Counted from the first letter of the stretch, positions 27,392 through 37,242 are shown. The stretch: DNA of 64,000 nt from Dehalococcoidia bacterium (GCA_029940375.1 JAPYUX010000001.1:414039-478038), one strand, 5' to 3'. Numbers and translations are program-made. Notes: generated by a model from the letters alone, not told the origin.

Positions 27392-28309
27392 TTAATTTTT
27401 TAACCACTCTGATATTATAATATCTGCTTCATGGAATGAGTTTTCAAAATTTATCCATTTAATTCTTTTATCTGATTTCTTAAACCAATTATCCTGATGC
27501 CTCATAAGTTTTCTTGTTGAAATGTAAATTTTTTCTTCAAGTTCATCTTCATCAACTTTTTTATTAATAAAATCTAAAATCTCTCTATATCCTATGGAAA
27601 GCATCGCTGGTGAATCGGGCTTAATACCTTGATTCATATTATTTTTTACTTCTTCAACCCAGCTTGACTTGAGCATTCGTTTTATTCTTTTTTTTAGAAG
27701 TCTATCATTATTTTTACGATCTATTTTTATTCCTAAAATAAGACAATCTAAGTTGTGATCTTTTATTTTTCTATCACTATTTCCTTCGAATCCTGCTTCT
27801 AATCTCTCAATAATTCTGATTAATCTTCTAGGGTTTTCTAAATCTTGATTTTCATTTAATTTATAAATTTTTGAGTATGATTGAATGACTTTTTTAATTC
27901 CTTGATCACGAATTTGTTTTTCTATTTTAAATCTTAATTTTTCATTAGGTTTTATTAAAGGAGGATCCCAACCTTCTAATATGCCCCACATATATTGACC
28001 GGTTCCTCCCACAAGTAAAGGAATTGTATTTGATTCATTAAGTTGATGAATTATTTTTCTAGATTTTTCCAAAAACCAACGCAGGTTACTCCTTTTATTG
28101 TGATCTAGTACATCTATCATAAAATGCTTTACTCTTTCCTGATCTTCAATAGATGGTTTAGCAGTTCCAATATTAAATCCTTTATATAAAAGTTTAGAGT
28201 CACAATTTACTATTGAAAGTTGAAATTTAGATGCAATTCTTATAGCAAGATCTGATTTCCCAGACGCAGTTGGTCCGACTATAGAAATAATTTTATTTTT
28301 TTTCTTAAT
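27392..28309 (-). CDS. miaA: tRNA dimethylallyltransferase MiaA, likely ATT start
   Basis: Adds the dimethylallyl group to A37 of tRNAs reading UNN codons. The first ATG (28118-28120) would give 242 residues without the P-loop. The same frame continues upstream through VKHF, GTAKPS, NCDSKLLYKGFNIG and the P-loop GPTASGKSDLAI. The frame is bounded by the TAA (28316-28318) that ends the beta-glucuronidase gene. Between them only ATA (28313-28315) and ATT (28307-28309) are plausible starts. ATT falls where family members have Met, giving 305 residues. The downstream part shows GGTGQY and NPRRLIRIIERLEAG. Confidence 0.88.
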   Translation of the reverse strand: MKKKNKIISIVGPTASGKSDLAIRIASKFQLSIVNCDSKLLYKGFNIGTAKPSIEDQERVKHFMIDVLDHNKRSNLRWFLEKSRKIIHQLNESNTIPLLVGGTGQYMWGILEGWDPPLIKPNEKLRFKIEKQIRDQGIKKVIQSYSKIYKLNENQDLENPRRLIRIIERLEAGFEGNSDRKIKDHNLDCLILGIKIDRKNNDRLLKKRIKRMLKSSWVEEVKNNMNQGIKPDSPAMLSIGYREILDFINKKVDEDELEEKIYISTRKLMRHQDNWFKKSDKRIKWINFENSFHEADIIISEWLKN

Positions 28310-28315
28310 TTCTAT

Positions 28316-30136
28316 TTAATTCCAACGTTTCTTCAAATAGTGTGCTGCCATTTTTGGTTTACGATCTCTAGTAAAAGCTCCTTTTTGATTTAGTCCACTT
28401 ATTCTTTTAAGAGAGTGAGTAGTCCTAAAATCAGCAAATACCCAGGCGTGTAGACCTATTAAGAAATCTTTTTGTTCTGCTAAATCTAAATATCTCTTCC
28501 AAAATTCTAATTGATATTCTTCAGTATAAAGTTCTTGTGATACAGAATGTGATCCAGTCATTCCCTCCGCACCAAATTCTGAAATGATTATAGGTTTTTT
28601 AGTTTTTCCGTAAATATAATCTAATTCTATTGATAATTTTTGAACTGCTTCATCAAGCATTACTCCGCCAAAATACCATCCGTAGTATCTATTAAGCATG
28701 ATTACATCGACATTATCTAACCATTCTATCGGGGTACCGTGTACTGCCGCAAAAGTTACGGGTCTAGTATTATCAAGTTTTTTTGCATCAGTTAAAAGTG
28801 TATTCATAAATTTTGTAGCATTTGGGTCAACAGGCTCACTTAAAAAATTGAAGATATTGTCTGAAGTCTCTTGCGGTTGCATTCTTTGCATTCTATTTAA
28901 TAAGTCAGGCGGAAAAGGTTCATTAGCTATACTCCACATAATTACAGATGGATGATTTCTATCACGATTTATTAATTCGGATATTTGTTTCCTACAAATA
29001 TCTAATCTAGTCTCTATATCTTTCTCTTTCCCATCAAAGAATAATCCGACAGCAGGAATCTCATCTACAACTAGAAATCCATGTTTATCTGCCAAAAAAA
29101 GATCTTCTTCTGAATAGGGATAATGAGCAGTTCTATATGAATTTGCTCCTATCCATTTGAGCAAATTATGATCTTTAATAGTTTGTGGTAAGTTTTGACC
29201 TCTACCAGTAATAAATGAGTCTTCATGTCTTCCAAAACCTTTCAATTCTATAGGTTCCCCGTTTAACAAGATTTGGTGTCCTTTTATTTCAATAGACCTA
29301 ACTCCTATTTCCAATTGATATGAATCGACAATTTTTCCATTTTTTGTAATAAAAACCGTCAGTTGATATAAAAATGGATCACTACAAGACCATAATTTTG
29401 GATTATTGATTTTTAATGTAATGTTATTCTGTTCTTTTAAAGATATTGAACTACTTTTTATTGAATCTCCATCAGATGAAATTAACGCGTAACAATTTGT
29501 CTCATCATTATTGCTTTTTACAATAATTTCAACCAATCCAATATCATTAACTATAGAGGTGGTTACAATAACGTCAGTTAAATGAAATTCTGGTAAATGA
29601 TATAAATATACACTTCGATCTATACCGGCATATGGGAAAAAGTCATAATTTGTTCTGGGTATGTTCTCCATAAATATACTTAGACTACCTCCTTCAACAT
29701 TTCCAGGTGGCACTCTGTCAGGTTTTAATTCATTTTCAACTCGAACTACTAATTTATTTGACTTATCATCATTGACAAAATTGTCCAATTGAAACTCGAA
29801 TGGCAAGTGTCCTCCTTCATGAGTTCCAATTAAATTACCATTAATCCAAACAGTAGCTTTATAAGTAACTGATGAAAATCTTAATCCTGAATTATTTGAT
29901 ATCCAAGATGTAGGAACAAAAAAATCACATTCATACCAACCAACACCTATATAATCTGTTGTATCCGGGTATAGTTCATTCCAACTAGAAGGGACTACTA
30001 TAGGCCTAGAATTATTTATTCCATTGTGCCAATTGCCTTTCAAACCAATATTTTCAGGATCTAATTTGAATTTCCAGATACCATCTAATATATTTATGTC
30101 TCTATAATTATTTTGTTGAGGATACAACATAATCAA
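28316..30136 (-). CDS. uidA: Beta-glucuronidase (glycoside hydrolase family 2)
   Basis: A 606-residue GH2 enzyme: jelly-roll N-terminal domain (VPSSWNELYPD, WINGNLIGTHEGGHLPFE), Ig-like middle domain and TIM barrel. The acid/base is E406 in SIANEPFP and the nucleophile E520 in ISEFGAEG. The N-x-K motif (N583-Q584-K585), which binds the glucuronate carboxylate, followed by FTRDRKPK, marks a beta-glucuronidase rather than a beta-galactosidase. No signal peptide is visible. A Met two codons downstream of the first is an equally possible start. The last 59 bp before Leu-Lys-Lys-Arg-Trp-Asn are duplicated exactly at 56704-56762. Confidence 0.9.
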   Translation of the reverse strand: MIMLYPQQNNYRDINILDGIWKFKLDPENIGLKGNWHNGINNSRPIVVPSSWNELYPDTTDYIGVGWYECDFFVPTSWISNNSGLRFSSVTYKATVWINGNLIGTHEGGHLPFEFQLDNFVNDDKSNKLVVRVENELKPDRVPPGNVEGGSLSIFMENIPRTNYDFFPYAGIDRSVYLYHLPEFHLTDVIVTTSIVNDIGLVEIIVKSNNDETNCYALISSDGDSIKSSSISLKEQNNITLKINNPKLWSCSDPFLYQLTVFITKNGKIVDSYQLEIGVRSIEIKGHQILLNGEPIELKGFGRHEDSFITGRGQNLPQTIKDHNLLKWIGANSYRTAHYPYSEEDLFLADKHGFLVVDEIPAVGLFFDGKEKDIETRLDICRKQISELINRDRNHPSVIMWSIANEPFPPDLLNRMQRMQPQETSDNIFNFLSEPVDPNATKFMNTLLTDAKKLDNTRPVTFAAVHGTPIEWLDNVDVIMLNRYYGWYFGGVMLDEAVQKLSIELDYIYGKTKKPIIISEFGAEGMTGSHSVSQELYTEEYQLEFWKRYLDLAEQKDFLIGLHAWVFADFRTTHSLKRISGLNQKGAFTRDRKPKMAAHYLKKRWN

Positions 30137-30220
30137 AACTCCTTAAAAATTAAATAAAATATGATTTATTATATTATTTTTGTGAATATTATGTTTATAG
30201 TCTTGATAAGACTTAGAAAT

Positions 30221-30952
30221 TTATGAGTTGTTAATGATTTTTGAAAAGGTGATTGGATCAAGACATGCACTTCCAATAAGCAAACCATTGATTTTTTCTT
30301 CATTTTGAAAATCTAAATGGTTTTCTTCATTTACACTCCCACCATATAATATAGGAACATCGATCCCTCCAGATATTTCTTTTACTGTTTCATGAATTAA
30401 ACTAATCACCTCCGATGCTTGTTCCGGCGATGCAGAAAGTCCTGTTCCTATAGCCCAAATTGGTTCATATGCAACTAGAAGATTTTCCCACTTACTATCT
30501 TCAAATAAAGAATCTCTTAATTGTTTATTAATATGTTTTTCAATAGCTTTAAATCCTTTATTCCGAACTTCTTGATTTTCACCAATACAAAATATGGGAG
30601 TCATATTGTTTTTCCACAGCATTTGAAGTTTTTCAGAAATTGTTTTGTTATTTTCAAAAAAAGTTTGTCTTCTTTCAGAATGTCCGACAATTGCGAATTC
30701 ACAAATATCTTTTACTTGGGAAGCAGAAATAGAACCTGTTCCCTGCCCTTGTTCTCTATGATCTATATCCTGGATTCCTAATTTCATACCTTGGATTTCA
30801 TTAGCAAAATAAAAAAGAGATATGCTTGAAGGACAAATGACTATTTTATTATTAAAATTTTGAATATTTTCTTTTAACAAATTTAAATAGATTTTACTCT
30901 CTACTATAGATTTGTTCATTTTCAAATTTGCAATTATATAAAAATCTTTCAT
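30221..30952 (-). CDS. tpiA: Triosephosphate isomerase
   Basis: Glycolytic and gluconeogenic TIM-barrel enzyme of 243 residues. The substrate Lys is in ANLKMNKS (Leu replaces the usual Trp), the electrophile His in VGHSERR, the catalytic Glu in AYEPIWAIGTG and the phosphate loop in YGGSVNEEN. It overlaps pgk by 4 bp, giving the common pgk-tpiA pair. Confidence 0.96.
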   Translation of the reverse strand: MKDFYIIANLKMNKSIVESKIYLNLLKENIQNFNNKIVICPSSISLFYFANEIQGMKLGIQDIDHREQGQGTGSISASQVKDICEFAIVGHSERRQTFFENNKTISEKLQMLWKNNMTPIFCIGENQEVRNKGFKAIEKHINKQLRDSLFEDSKWENLLVAYEPIWAIGTGLSASPEQASEVISLIHETVKEISGGIDVPILYGGSVNEENHLDFQNEEKINGLLIGSACLDPITFSKIINNS

Positions 30953-32121
30953 GTTTTCAACACCTCTATTCCTTCCAAAAATTTACCTTCTAATAAACTT
31001 AAAAAAGCTCCTCCACCTGTTGATATATGAGTAAAGTTCTTATTAGAATTAAAATAATTAATAGCAGCGATTGTCGATCCTCCTCCAGCAACTTTGATTT
31101 TTGATTTAGATTGATTTATTGACATAATCAATGTTTTAGTACCTAATTGAAAATTCTTATTTTCGAAAACTCCAGGCGGACCATTCCAGATAATCTTATC
31201 TGAAATCAAAATTTTTTCAGCTATTTCCAACATTGAATTAGGCCCTATATCATAAATGTTATCTTGTTCTGTTATTTGGCTACAATGTAATAAAGTGGGT
31301 TCAGAATTCAGATTATTAGAACACACTAATTGTTCTGGGATATAAATTTTATTGTTAATTTTCAAAATTTTTTCAGCTATTCTAACTTCATCCTTATAGC
31401 TTGATATGTTTTTAGATACAATTTTCCCTGAGGCAATAAGGAATGGTCTAATCATACTTCCAGTGATTACTATTTCATTAAATGATTTTGATAAATTTTC
31501 TATTATTGGAATTTTATCGCTTATTTTAGCTCCACCAAGAATTGCGACTGAACTATTAGATGAATATCTTAAACATTCAGTAATATCATTTATTTCCTTT
31601 TCTAATAAAATTCCTCCATAAGATGGTAATACTTTAGCTATCCCTGTAATAGAGGCGTGATTTCTGTGTATCGTTCCAAAACCGTCATTTATAAAAACTT
31701 CAGAAAAACTTGATAAAAATTCAATAAATTTTCCAGTCGATTCTTCTTCACCTTTATTGAATCTTAAATTATCAAGTAAATAGATATCTCCAGGGGTGGC
31801 TTTTGAAAGGATTTTGATTATATTATTTTGTTCTTCAAAAGGAATGAAATTTATTATTTTATTCATTAATTCTTCGATCTTTTTATATATCTTTGAGAAT
31901 GATAAATCTTTGACAAATTTACCTTTTGGTCTACCAATATGAGAGATTATTATAATTATTGCATTTTGACTTTGAAGATAATTGATCGTAGGAATACTTT
32001 CAATAATTCGTGTATCATCTAATATTTCTCCACTATCCGAAAGAGGAATGTTTAAATCCAATCGCAATAAACATTTTTTTGTATCAAAATTATTCCCTTT
32101 TATACTATTGATTTTAATCAT
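30949..32121 (-). CDS. pgk: Phosphoglycerate kinase
   Basis: A 390-residue two-domain kinase transferring phosphate between 1,3-bisphosphoglycerate and ADP. The N-domain has LRLDLNIPL, SHIGRPKG, LDNLRFNKGEE and INDGFGTIHRNHAS. The C-domain has GGAKISDKI, WNGPPGVFE and the helix-cap region GGGSTIAA, with STGGGAFLSLLEGK near the end. The stop overlaps the tpiA start, and the start is 2 bp after the preceding prenyl-synthase-like gene. Confidence 0.96.
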   Translation of the reverse strand: MIKINSIKGNNFDTKKCLLRLDLNIPLSDSGEILDDTRIIESIPTINYLQSQNAIIIIISHIGRPKGKFVKDLSFSKIYKKIEELMNKIINFIPFEEQNNIIKILSKATPGDIYLLDNLRFNKGEEESTGKFIEFLSSFSEVFINDGFGTIHRNHASITGIAKVLPSYGGILLEKEINDITECLRYSSNSSVAILGGAKISDKIPIIENLSKSFNEIVITGSMIRPFLIASGKIVSKNISSYKDEVRIAEKILKINNKIYIPEQLVCSNNLNSEPTLLHCSQITEQDNIYDIGPNSMLEIAEKILISDKIIWNGPPGVFENKNFQLGTKTLIMSINQSKSKIKVAGGGSTIAAINYFNSNKNFTHISTGGGAFLSLLEGKFLEGIEVLKT

Positions 32122-32123
32122 AG

Positions 32124-33083
32124 TTAGATGGATTTTATTTTTTCGTATATAAAATTGATCAATTCATCTGTAAATTTTAATGAATGCATCATTTCAACAC
32201 TTTGAAGCCGAAATTCATTAGACTTTTCTTGAGCCAGATTAAATGTATCCAATTCTTTACATATTGCCTTAATTGATTCTATTTTTTTTGGATCTATAAT
32301 CCGATCCAAATATATCTCTCCCAACATACGTTTATGCGTAGCGTTCCCTCTTTCAAAACAATAAATCACGGACAATGGTTTATTTTTTGAGAGTAATGAA
32401 CCTAACTTAGGAGAATCTACTATCTCTTGTTGATCTAAAAGTAATATTTCTTGACTAATTTTTTCAGAAAGAATTATTAAATTACTAATTTCTCTTAATT
32501 TATTTAAGTCTTCATCAATATAGTTAGAGAGAACTCCAGAGGAAACTATAGAACAACTTAACAATGCTCCATATTTGGAAATAAGAACAGAAAAATAATC
32601 CTTTTCTGAAGTTATTGGTGATTCTTGTAATGTTAGTTCTTTATTTTCCGCTTCACAAATTTCAATAATTGCATTATCAAAATTTGTCAATAAAGATAAA
32701 AATTTATTATAGTCTCCAGATTTTTTACCAAGTTCTAGTAAATGAATTCTTGATAATGCTTGAAATCCATCACCTACATTAATTGCTTGTGCAGGTCCAT
32801 ACTTCCACCATAAGGATTCTTTAGAAAATCTTTCTGTGTTTCCATTTCTAACATCTTCATGAACGTTAAAAGAAGCATTTAGTAATTCTACAGATGCCGC
32901 AATATTGAGTGAAAGGTTCTCATTAACTTTTAGAAAATTTGAAATACTTTTAGTAATCTCGCCCAAAGGATAATCATAAGGAATATGTTCAGAATCTAAA
33001 CCAAAGTGGTATTTCATCATAGTATATAATCCCAAATCATTTTTATTTAAGATATTCTTTATTTTTTCTCTAATTTGAGTCAT
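32124..33083 (-). CDS. Polyprenyl-synthetase-like protein with degraded Asp-rich motifs
   Basis: An all-helical protein of 319 residues whose middle reads NVHEDVRNGNTERF, then KYGPAQAINVGDGFQALSR. This aligns with the first catalytic region of trans-isoprenyl diphosphate synthases (normally HDDxxD...R, then the GxxQAINAGD-type helix). The first Asp-rich motif is reduced to a single acid pair, and the second region shows LLDQQEIVD followed by LSKNKPLSVIYCF rather than DDxxD. It may be a non-catalytic subunit or a divergent enzyme. It lies between tsaC and pgk with gaps of 2-4 bp. Confidence 0.65.
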   Translation of the reverse strand: MTQIREKIKNILNKNDLGLYTMMKYHFGLDSEHIPYDYPLGEITKSISNFLKVNENLSLNIAASVELLNASFNVHEDVRNGNTERFSKESLWWKYGPAQAINVGDGFQALSRIHLLELGKKSGDYNKFLSLLTNFDNAIIEICEAENKELTLQESPITSEKDYFSVLISKYGALLSCSIVSSGVLSNYIDEDLNKLREISNLIILSEKISQEILLLDQQEIVDSPKLGSLLSKNKPLSVIYCFERGNATHKRMLGEIYLDRIIDPKKIESIKAICKELDTFNLAQEKSNEFRLQSVEMMHSLKFTDELINFIYEKIKSI

Positions 33084-33087
33084 TATG

Positions 33088-33717
33088 CTATTTATTTATA
33101 ATCTTAAAAATATCATCTTTAGAAATTGGGCCTTCTCTTAATACAGTTAATTCTTCATTATTATCAATCTTTATAACCGTAGATGAAAGTTCTTCAGCTC
33201 CACATTTTATATCAATTATTCTTTCTACATCATTTTGAAATAACGTTTTTATAACATTTACATCTTTAGAAGGAGGTGATCCACTTATATTAGCTGAAGT
33301 TCCTGTCAATGGTTTATTTAATTTCTTTATAAGTTCAAGAGTAAACATGTGATCTGGAACACGAACTCCTATGAATCCTGAATCATTATGTAAAATTTTT
33401 GGAAGAGTCCCTGTTAATGGCAAAACTATTGTCAAAGGTCCAGGCCAAAAATTATTAGAGACCTTAAGTAAAAGTTCGTTATGGATATTACAAAATTTTT
33501 CAATATTTTTCAAAGAAGATATCAATAAAGGAATTGGTTTATCAGCATCTCTATTTTTAATCGAGAATAACTTACTAATGGCATATTCGCTATCAGCGAT
33601 TACAGACAGAGCAAAGTATGTATCAGTTGGGATGATACATACCTTTTCATTTAATAAATCAGAAATTGTCTCATTTATTAATATATTTTTTATATTTTTA
33701 TTTTTTTTAGTCTTCAA
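33088..33717 (-). CDS. tsaC: Threonylcarbamoyl-AMP synthase (TsaC/Sua5/YwlC)
   Basis: Makes threonylcarbamoyl-AMP for the t6A37 tRNA modification. The YrdC-fold signature is complete in 209 residues: CIIPTDTYFALS, KNRDADKPIPLLI, FWPGPLTIVLP, VRVPDH and PLTGTSANISG. The short length means the Sua5 C-terminal domain is absent. It is the first gene of the minus-strand run tsaC-prenyl-like-pgk-tpiA and is divergent from guaA, with 58 bp between the two start codons. Confidence 0.94.
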   Translation of the reverse strand: MKTKKNKNIKNILINETISDLLNEKVCIIPTDTYFALSVIADSEYAISKLFSIKNRDADKPIPLLISSLKNIEKFCNIHNELLLKVSNNFWPGPLTIVLPLTGTLPKILHNDSGFIGVRVPDHMFTLELIKKLNKPLTGTSANISGSPPSKDVNVIKTLFQNDVERIIDIKCGAEELSSTVIKIDNNEELTVLREGPISKDDIFKIINK

Positions 33718-33775
33718 ATTAAATCAAAAATCAATATTATTATTTTATATACATTTAATATGTTCTGGAAAGATA

Positions 33776-35311
33776 TTGAAACAAGACACAATAATTATTT
33801 TGGATTACGGTTCACAATACACAAGATTAATATCAAGAAGATTGCGAGAAATGAACGTCTTTTGTGATCTGGTTTCTCCTGATATAGATAAAGCCTTTTT
33901 TGATAATAGAAATATAAAAGGGTTTATTTTGTCGGGGGGTCCTAATAGTGTTTTTGATGATGAAGCTCCAAAAATACCTGAATGGATTTTAGATACAAAA
34001 TTACCTATACTTGGCATATGCTATGGAATGCAGCTAATAGCGGAAAGGTTTTATGGTTCAGTGGAAAAAAGCGATAAACGTGAATATGGGAATGCCGAAT
34101 TGATAATTTTGAATGAAAACCCTCTCTTTTCTAATGTTCCCAAAAATAACAACGTCTGGATGAGTCATGGAGACAAGATTATTGAACTTCCTAAAAAGTT
34201 CAATTTAATAGCTAACACCTCTAATTCATTTTGCGCAGCATTTAATTATGAAAACATTTGGGGAGTGCAATTTCATCCTGAAGTAGATAATACCGATTAT
34301 GGAGTAAATATTTTAAGCAATTTTTCAAGCAAAATTTGCAATGTAAACAACAATTGGAATGCTAAAAATTTTATAAATAATACAATTGCAAACATAAAAG
34401 ACACTGTTGAAAAATCAAATGTAATTTGTGGTATTTCTGGAGGAGTAGATTCAAGTATTGCTGCAACTTTAATTCACATGGCGATTGGCAATCAATTAAC
34501 TTCAATCTTTGTAGACAATGGACTGCTCAGAAAAAACGAACCAGAAAATGTGATGAGCTTTCTTAAAAAGGATCTAGGATTAAATGTCATAAAAATTGAT
34601 GCGAAAAAAAGGTTTTTAAAAAAATTAAAAGGAATAACCGATCCTGAACAAAAACGAAAAATTATCGGGAAAGAATTTATAAAAGTTTTTGAACTTGAGG
34701 CCAGAAAACTTAGAGATGTTACCCATCTCGCACAAGGGACACTATATTCTGATGTTGTTGAATCAGCTGTAACAAAAAGTGGTCACACGAGCGTTATAAA
34801 AAGTCATCATAATGTTGGAGGTTTGCCAGAAAAAATGAATCTAAAACTTTTAGAGCCATTAAGAATGTTATTTAAAGACGAAGTAAGGAAAATAGGAAAA
34901 GAGTTAAAAATAAATAACCAAATATTAGACAGGCACCCTTTTCCAGGTCCAGGATTAGCAATAAGGATTATGGGAGAGGTGACAGAAGAGAAATTGACAA
35001 TTCTCAGAGATGCAGATGAAATATTTATATATGAGATAAAAAAAGCAAACTTATATAATAAAATTTGGCAAGCTTTCGCTGTTCTAACAAACATTCAAAG
35101 TGTAGGAGTAATGGGAGATAATAGGACTTACGAAAATTGTATAGCTTTACGTGCAGTAAATTCAAATGATGCGATGACGGCCGATTGGGCTAACATTTCA
35201 AAGGATACACTATCAATTATTTCTTCAAGGATTATTAATGAAGTTAATGGAGTAAACAGAATTGTATATGACATAACTTCTAAACCTCCAAGTACAATCG
35301 AGTGGGAATAA
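33776..35311 (+). CDS. guaA: GMP synthase (glutamine-hydrolysing)
   Basis: Converts XMP to GMP. The frame is open far upstream into tsaC, but the real start is the TTG at 33776 (protein KQDTIIILDYGSQY), preceded by GGAAAG. That gives 511 residues, the normal length. The class I glutaminase domain has ILSGGPNSV, the Cys nucleophile in GICYGMQL and QFHPEV. The ATP-pyrophosphatase P-loop is GISGGVDSS. The dimerisation domain includes RHPFPGPGLAIR and ends with STIEWE. It is followed 1 bp later by purD. Confidence 0.96.
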   Translation: MKQDTIIILDYGSQYTRLISRRLREMNVFCDLVSPDIDKAFFDNRNIKGFILSGGPNSVFDDEAPKIPEWILDTKLPILGICYGMQLIAERFYGSVEKSDKREYGNAELIILNENPLFSNVPKNNNVWMSHGDKIIELPKKFNLIANTSNSFCAAFNYENIWGVQFHPEVDNTDYGVNILSNFSSKICNVNNNWNAKNFINNTIANIKDTVEKSNVICGISGGVDSSIAATLIHMAIGNQLTSIFVDNGLLRKNEPENVMSFLKKDLGLNVIKIDAKKRFLKKLKGITDPEQKRKIIGKEFIKVFELEARKLRDVTHLAQGTLYSDVVESAVTKSGHTSVIKSHHNVGGLPEKMNLKLLEPLRMLFKDEVRKIGKELKINNQILDRHPFPGPGLAIRIMGEVTEEKLTILRDADEIFIYEIKKANLYNKIWQAFAVLTNIQSVGVMGDNRTYENCIALRAVNSNDAMTADWANISKDTLSIISSRIINEVNGVNRIVYDITSKPPSTIEWE

Positions 35312-35312
35312 A

Positions 35313-36575
35313 ATGAAAGTCGTAGTAGTAGGTTCAGGAGGCAGAGAACATTCTATAATATGGAAATTAAGTCAGGATAATAATGTAAAGAAAATATTTT
35401 GTATCGGAGAAAATTATGCGATATCTCGATTGTGCAAAACAATAAAACCTACTAATGAAGATACCGATCACTTAGTTGAACAAATTATTAGCTTAAATCC
35501 TGATCTTGTTGTTATTGGTCCAGAGGCACCATTAAGCCAAGGGATTGTTGATAAATTAGAAAACAAAAACATAAAAACATTTGGACCTACAAAAAATGCT
35601 TCAAAAATAGAATCTTCTAAAATATTTTCAAAAAAACTTATGATTGACAATAACATCCCTACATCGAATGCTATAAGTTTTGAAAATTATGTTGAAGCTG
35701 TTCAATATGCAAATAACAAAGGATATGAAAACATAGTGATAAAAGCAGATGGACTTGCTGCAGGAAAAGGAGTTTTTATACCAGAAACTAAAAGTGACAT
35801 GGAAACTGTTTTAAAAGATTTGTTAATAAATAAAACATTAGGAAAATCAGGAGAGTCTTTATTAATTGAGGATAAAATTTTTGGACCCGAGGTGAGTGTT
35901 TTTTGTTTCACCGATGGAGTTAATTATTCAGACCTTATAGCGATTTGTGATTACAAAAGAGTTTTTGACAATAATTTAGGTCCTAACACTGGAGGCATGG
36001 GTTGTTATTCCCCTCCTGAGTTTTGGAATAAAAACCTAGAAGAAAAAATAAAAAAAAATATAATAGAACCAACATTATTGGCTATGCAAAATAATGGTAC
36101 CCCTTTTAAAGGAATTTTATATACAGGGATTATGATTACACAAAATGGACCTAAGGTAATCGAGTATAATTGTCGATTTGGTGATCCTGAGTGTGAGTTA
36201 ATGATGCCTATGTTGAATAATAATATCTCGGATATATTCAATGAAATAGCAAATGGTAATCTCACATCTCAAGTTTCTTGGAAACAGAAATCTTCAGTTT
36301 GCGTTGTAATTTGTTCAGGTGGATATCCAGAAAAATATATAACAGAATATAAAATATCAGGAATAGACAAATTATCAGAAAGAGTAATTTGTTTCCATTC
36401 AGGAACCAAAGAATTAAATAAAAAACTGGTTTCTAATGGTGGAAGAGTTCTGGTTCTATCTTGTTTAGACACTTCAATTAAAAAAGCAAGAGAGAATATT
36501 TATACAGAAATTGATAAAATTAAATTTTCAAATTCATTTTATAGAAAAGACATTGCATTAAGGGCCATGGAATAA
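35313..36575 (+). CDS. purD: Phosphoribosylamine-glycine ligase
   Basis: ATP-grasp ligase for the second step of purine synthesis, 420 residues. VVVGSGGREHSI opens the N-domain. GPEAPLSQGIVD, IKADGLAAGKGV, NTGGMGCYSPPEF, EYNCRFGDPE and HSGTKEL are all characteristic. Its stop overlaps the start of the downstream HAD phosphatase gene by one base. Confidence 0.96.
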   Translation: MKVVVVGSGGREHSIIWKLSQDNNVKKIFCIGENYAISRLCKTIKPTNEDTDHLVEQIISLNPDLVVIGPEAPLSQGIVDKLENKNIKTFGPTKNASKIESSKIFSKKLMIDNNIPTSNAISFENYVEAVQYANNKGYENIVIKADGLAAGKGVFIPETKSDMETVLKDLLINKTLGKSGESLLIEDKIFGPEVSVFCFTDGVNYSDLIAICDYKRVFDNNLGPNTGGMGCYSPPEFWNKNLEEKIKKNIIEPTLLAMQNNGTPFKGILYTGIMITQNGPKVIEYNCRFGDPECELMMPMLNNNISDIFNEIANGNLTSQVSWKQKSSVCVVICSGGYPEKYITEYKISGIDKLSERVICFHSGTKELNKKLVSNGGRVLVLSCLDTSIKKARENIYTEIDKIKFSNSFYRKDIALRAME

Positions 36576-37240
36576 TGGAGAGAGAAAATATAAGTTTGAT
36601 TATTGATTTTGATGATACTTTGGTTGATGTAAATGCAGCAAAAGTAATACTTGAAAATTATGAAAAAGGATTCTATTCAGAAAAATCAAATTTATATAAA
36701 AAAAAACAAATCAATTTTAGAGAATATCAAGAAAAATCATTTATGAAAGTTCTAGAAAAAAATTCTATTGAATCTTTACAGTTATATTCCAAAGAGAATG
36801 TAAAAATTAGAAATGGTTTTGATCGATTGATAAAATATACGTGTTTAAATAATATCAATGTAACGATTTTAAGTTCTGGATTGAAATTGTATATAGAACC
36901 AGTAATTAAAGATTATATGAACAAAATCAATTTAATCGCAACTGACATTTTTATAGAAAACAATATAATTAAATTTTCATATAACGATGCTTTTGACAAA
37001 GATTGTTCCCCTAAATGGGGTATATGTAAGTGTAAAATAGTAGAGTCAATGAAGAAAACTAATTACTTAATATATGTTGGCGATGGGGTGACAACCGATT
37101 TCAGTGCGTCATCAAAATGTGACACAATCTATGCATTAGAGCCGATGTATTCAAAATGTTTAAGTGAAAATATAGAAGTGCAGAAATTTATTAGTTTTGA
37201 TAATTTAATAAAAGGCATCATGAAATTGAAGGGACAATAA
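36575..37240 (+). CDS. HAD-family phosphatase (MtnX / phosphoserine phosphatase-like)
   Basis: A 221-residue hydrolase with the four HAD motifs: the nucleophile pair in IIDFDDTLVD, motif II Ser in ILSSGLKLY, a Lys in the following region and the acidic motif IV in VGDGVTTDFSAS. The helical cap is of the C1 phosphoserine phosphatase/MtnX type. Its tight position between purD and purB suggests nucleotide- or serine/glycine-related metabolism, but no specific substrate can be named. Confidence 0.8.
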   Translation: MERENISLIIDFDDTLVDVNAAKVILENYEKGFYSEKSNLYKKKQINFREYQEKSFMKVLEKNSIESLQLYSKENVKIRNGFDRLIKYTCLNNINVTILSSGLKLYIEPVIKDYMNKINLIATDIFIENNIIKFSYNDAFDKDCSPKWGICKCKIVESMKKTNYLIYVGDGVTTDFSASSKCDTIYALEPMYSKCLSENIEVQKFISFDNLIKGIMKLKGQ

Positions 37241-37242
37241 GA

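Noticed and set aside
27392..28120. miaA as a 242-residue gene starting at the first ATG
   Set aside because: It would lack the P-loop GPTASGKS, which is encoded in the same frame just upstream.
33371..33775. N-terminal extension of GuaA
   Set aside because: The frame is open upstream, but it overlaps tsaC on the other strand, has no GuaA-like sequence, and the TTG at 33776 with an upstream GGAAAG gives the normal length.
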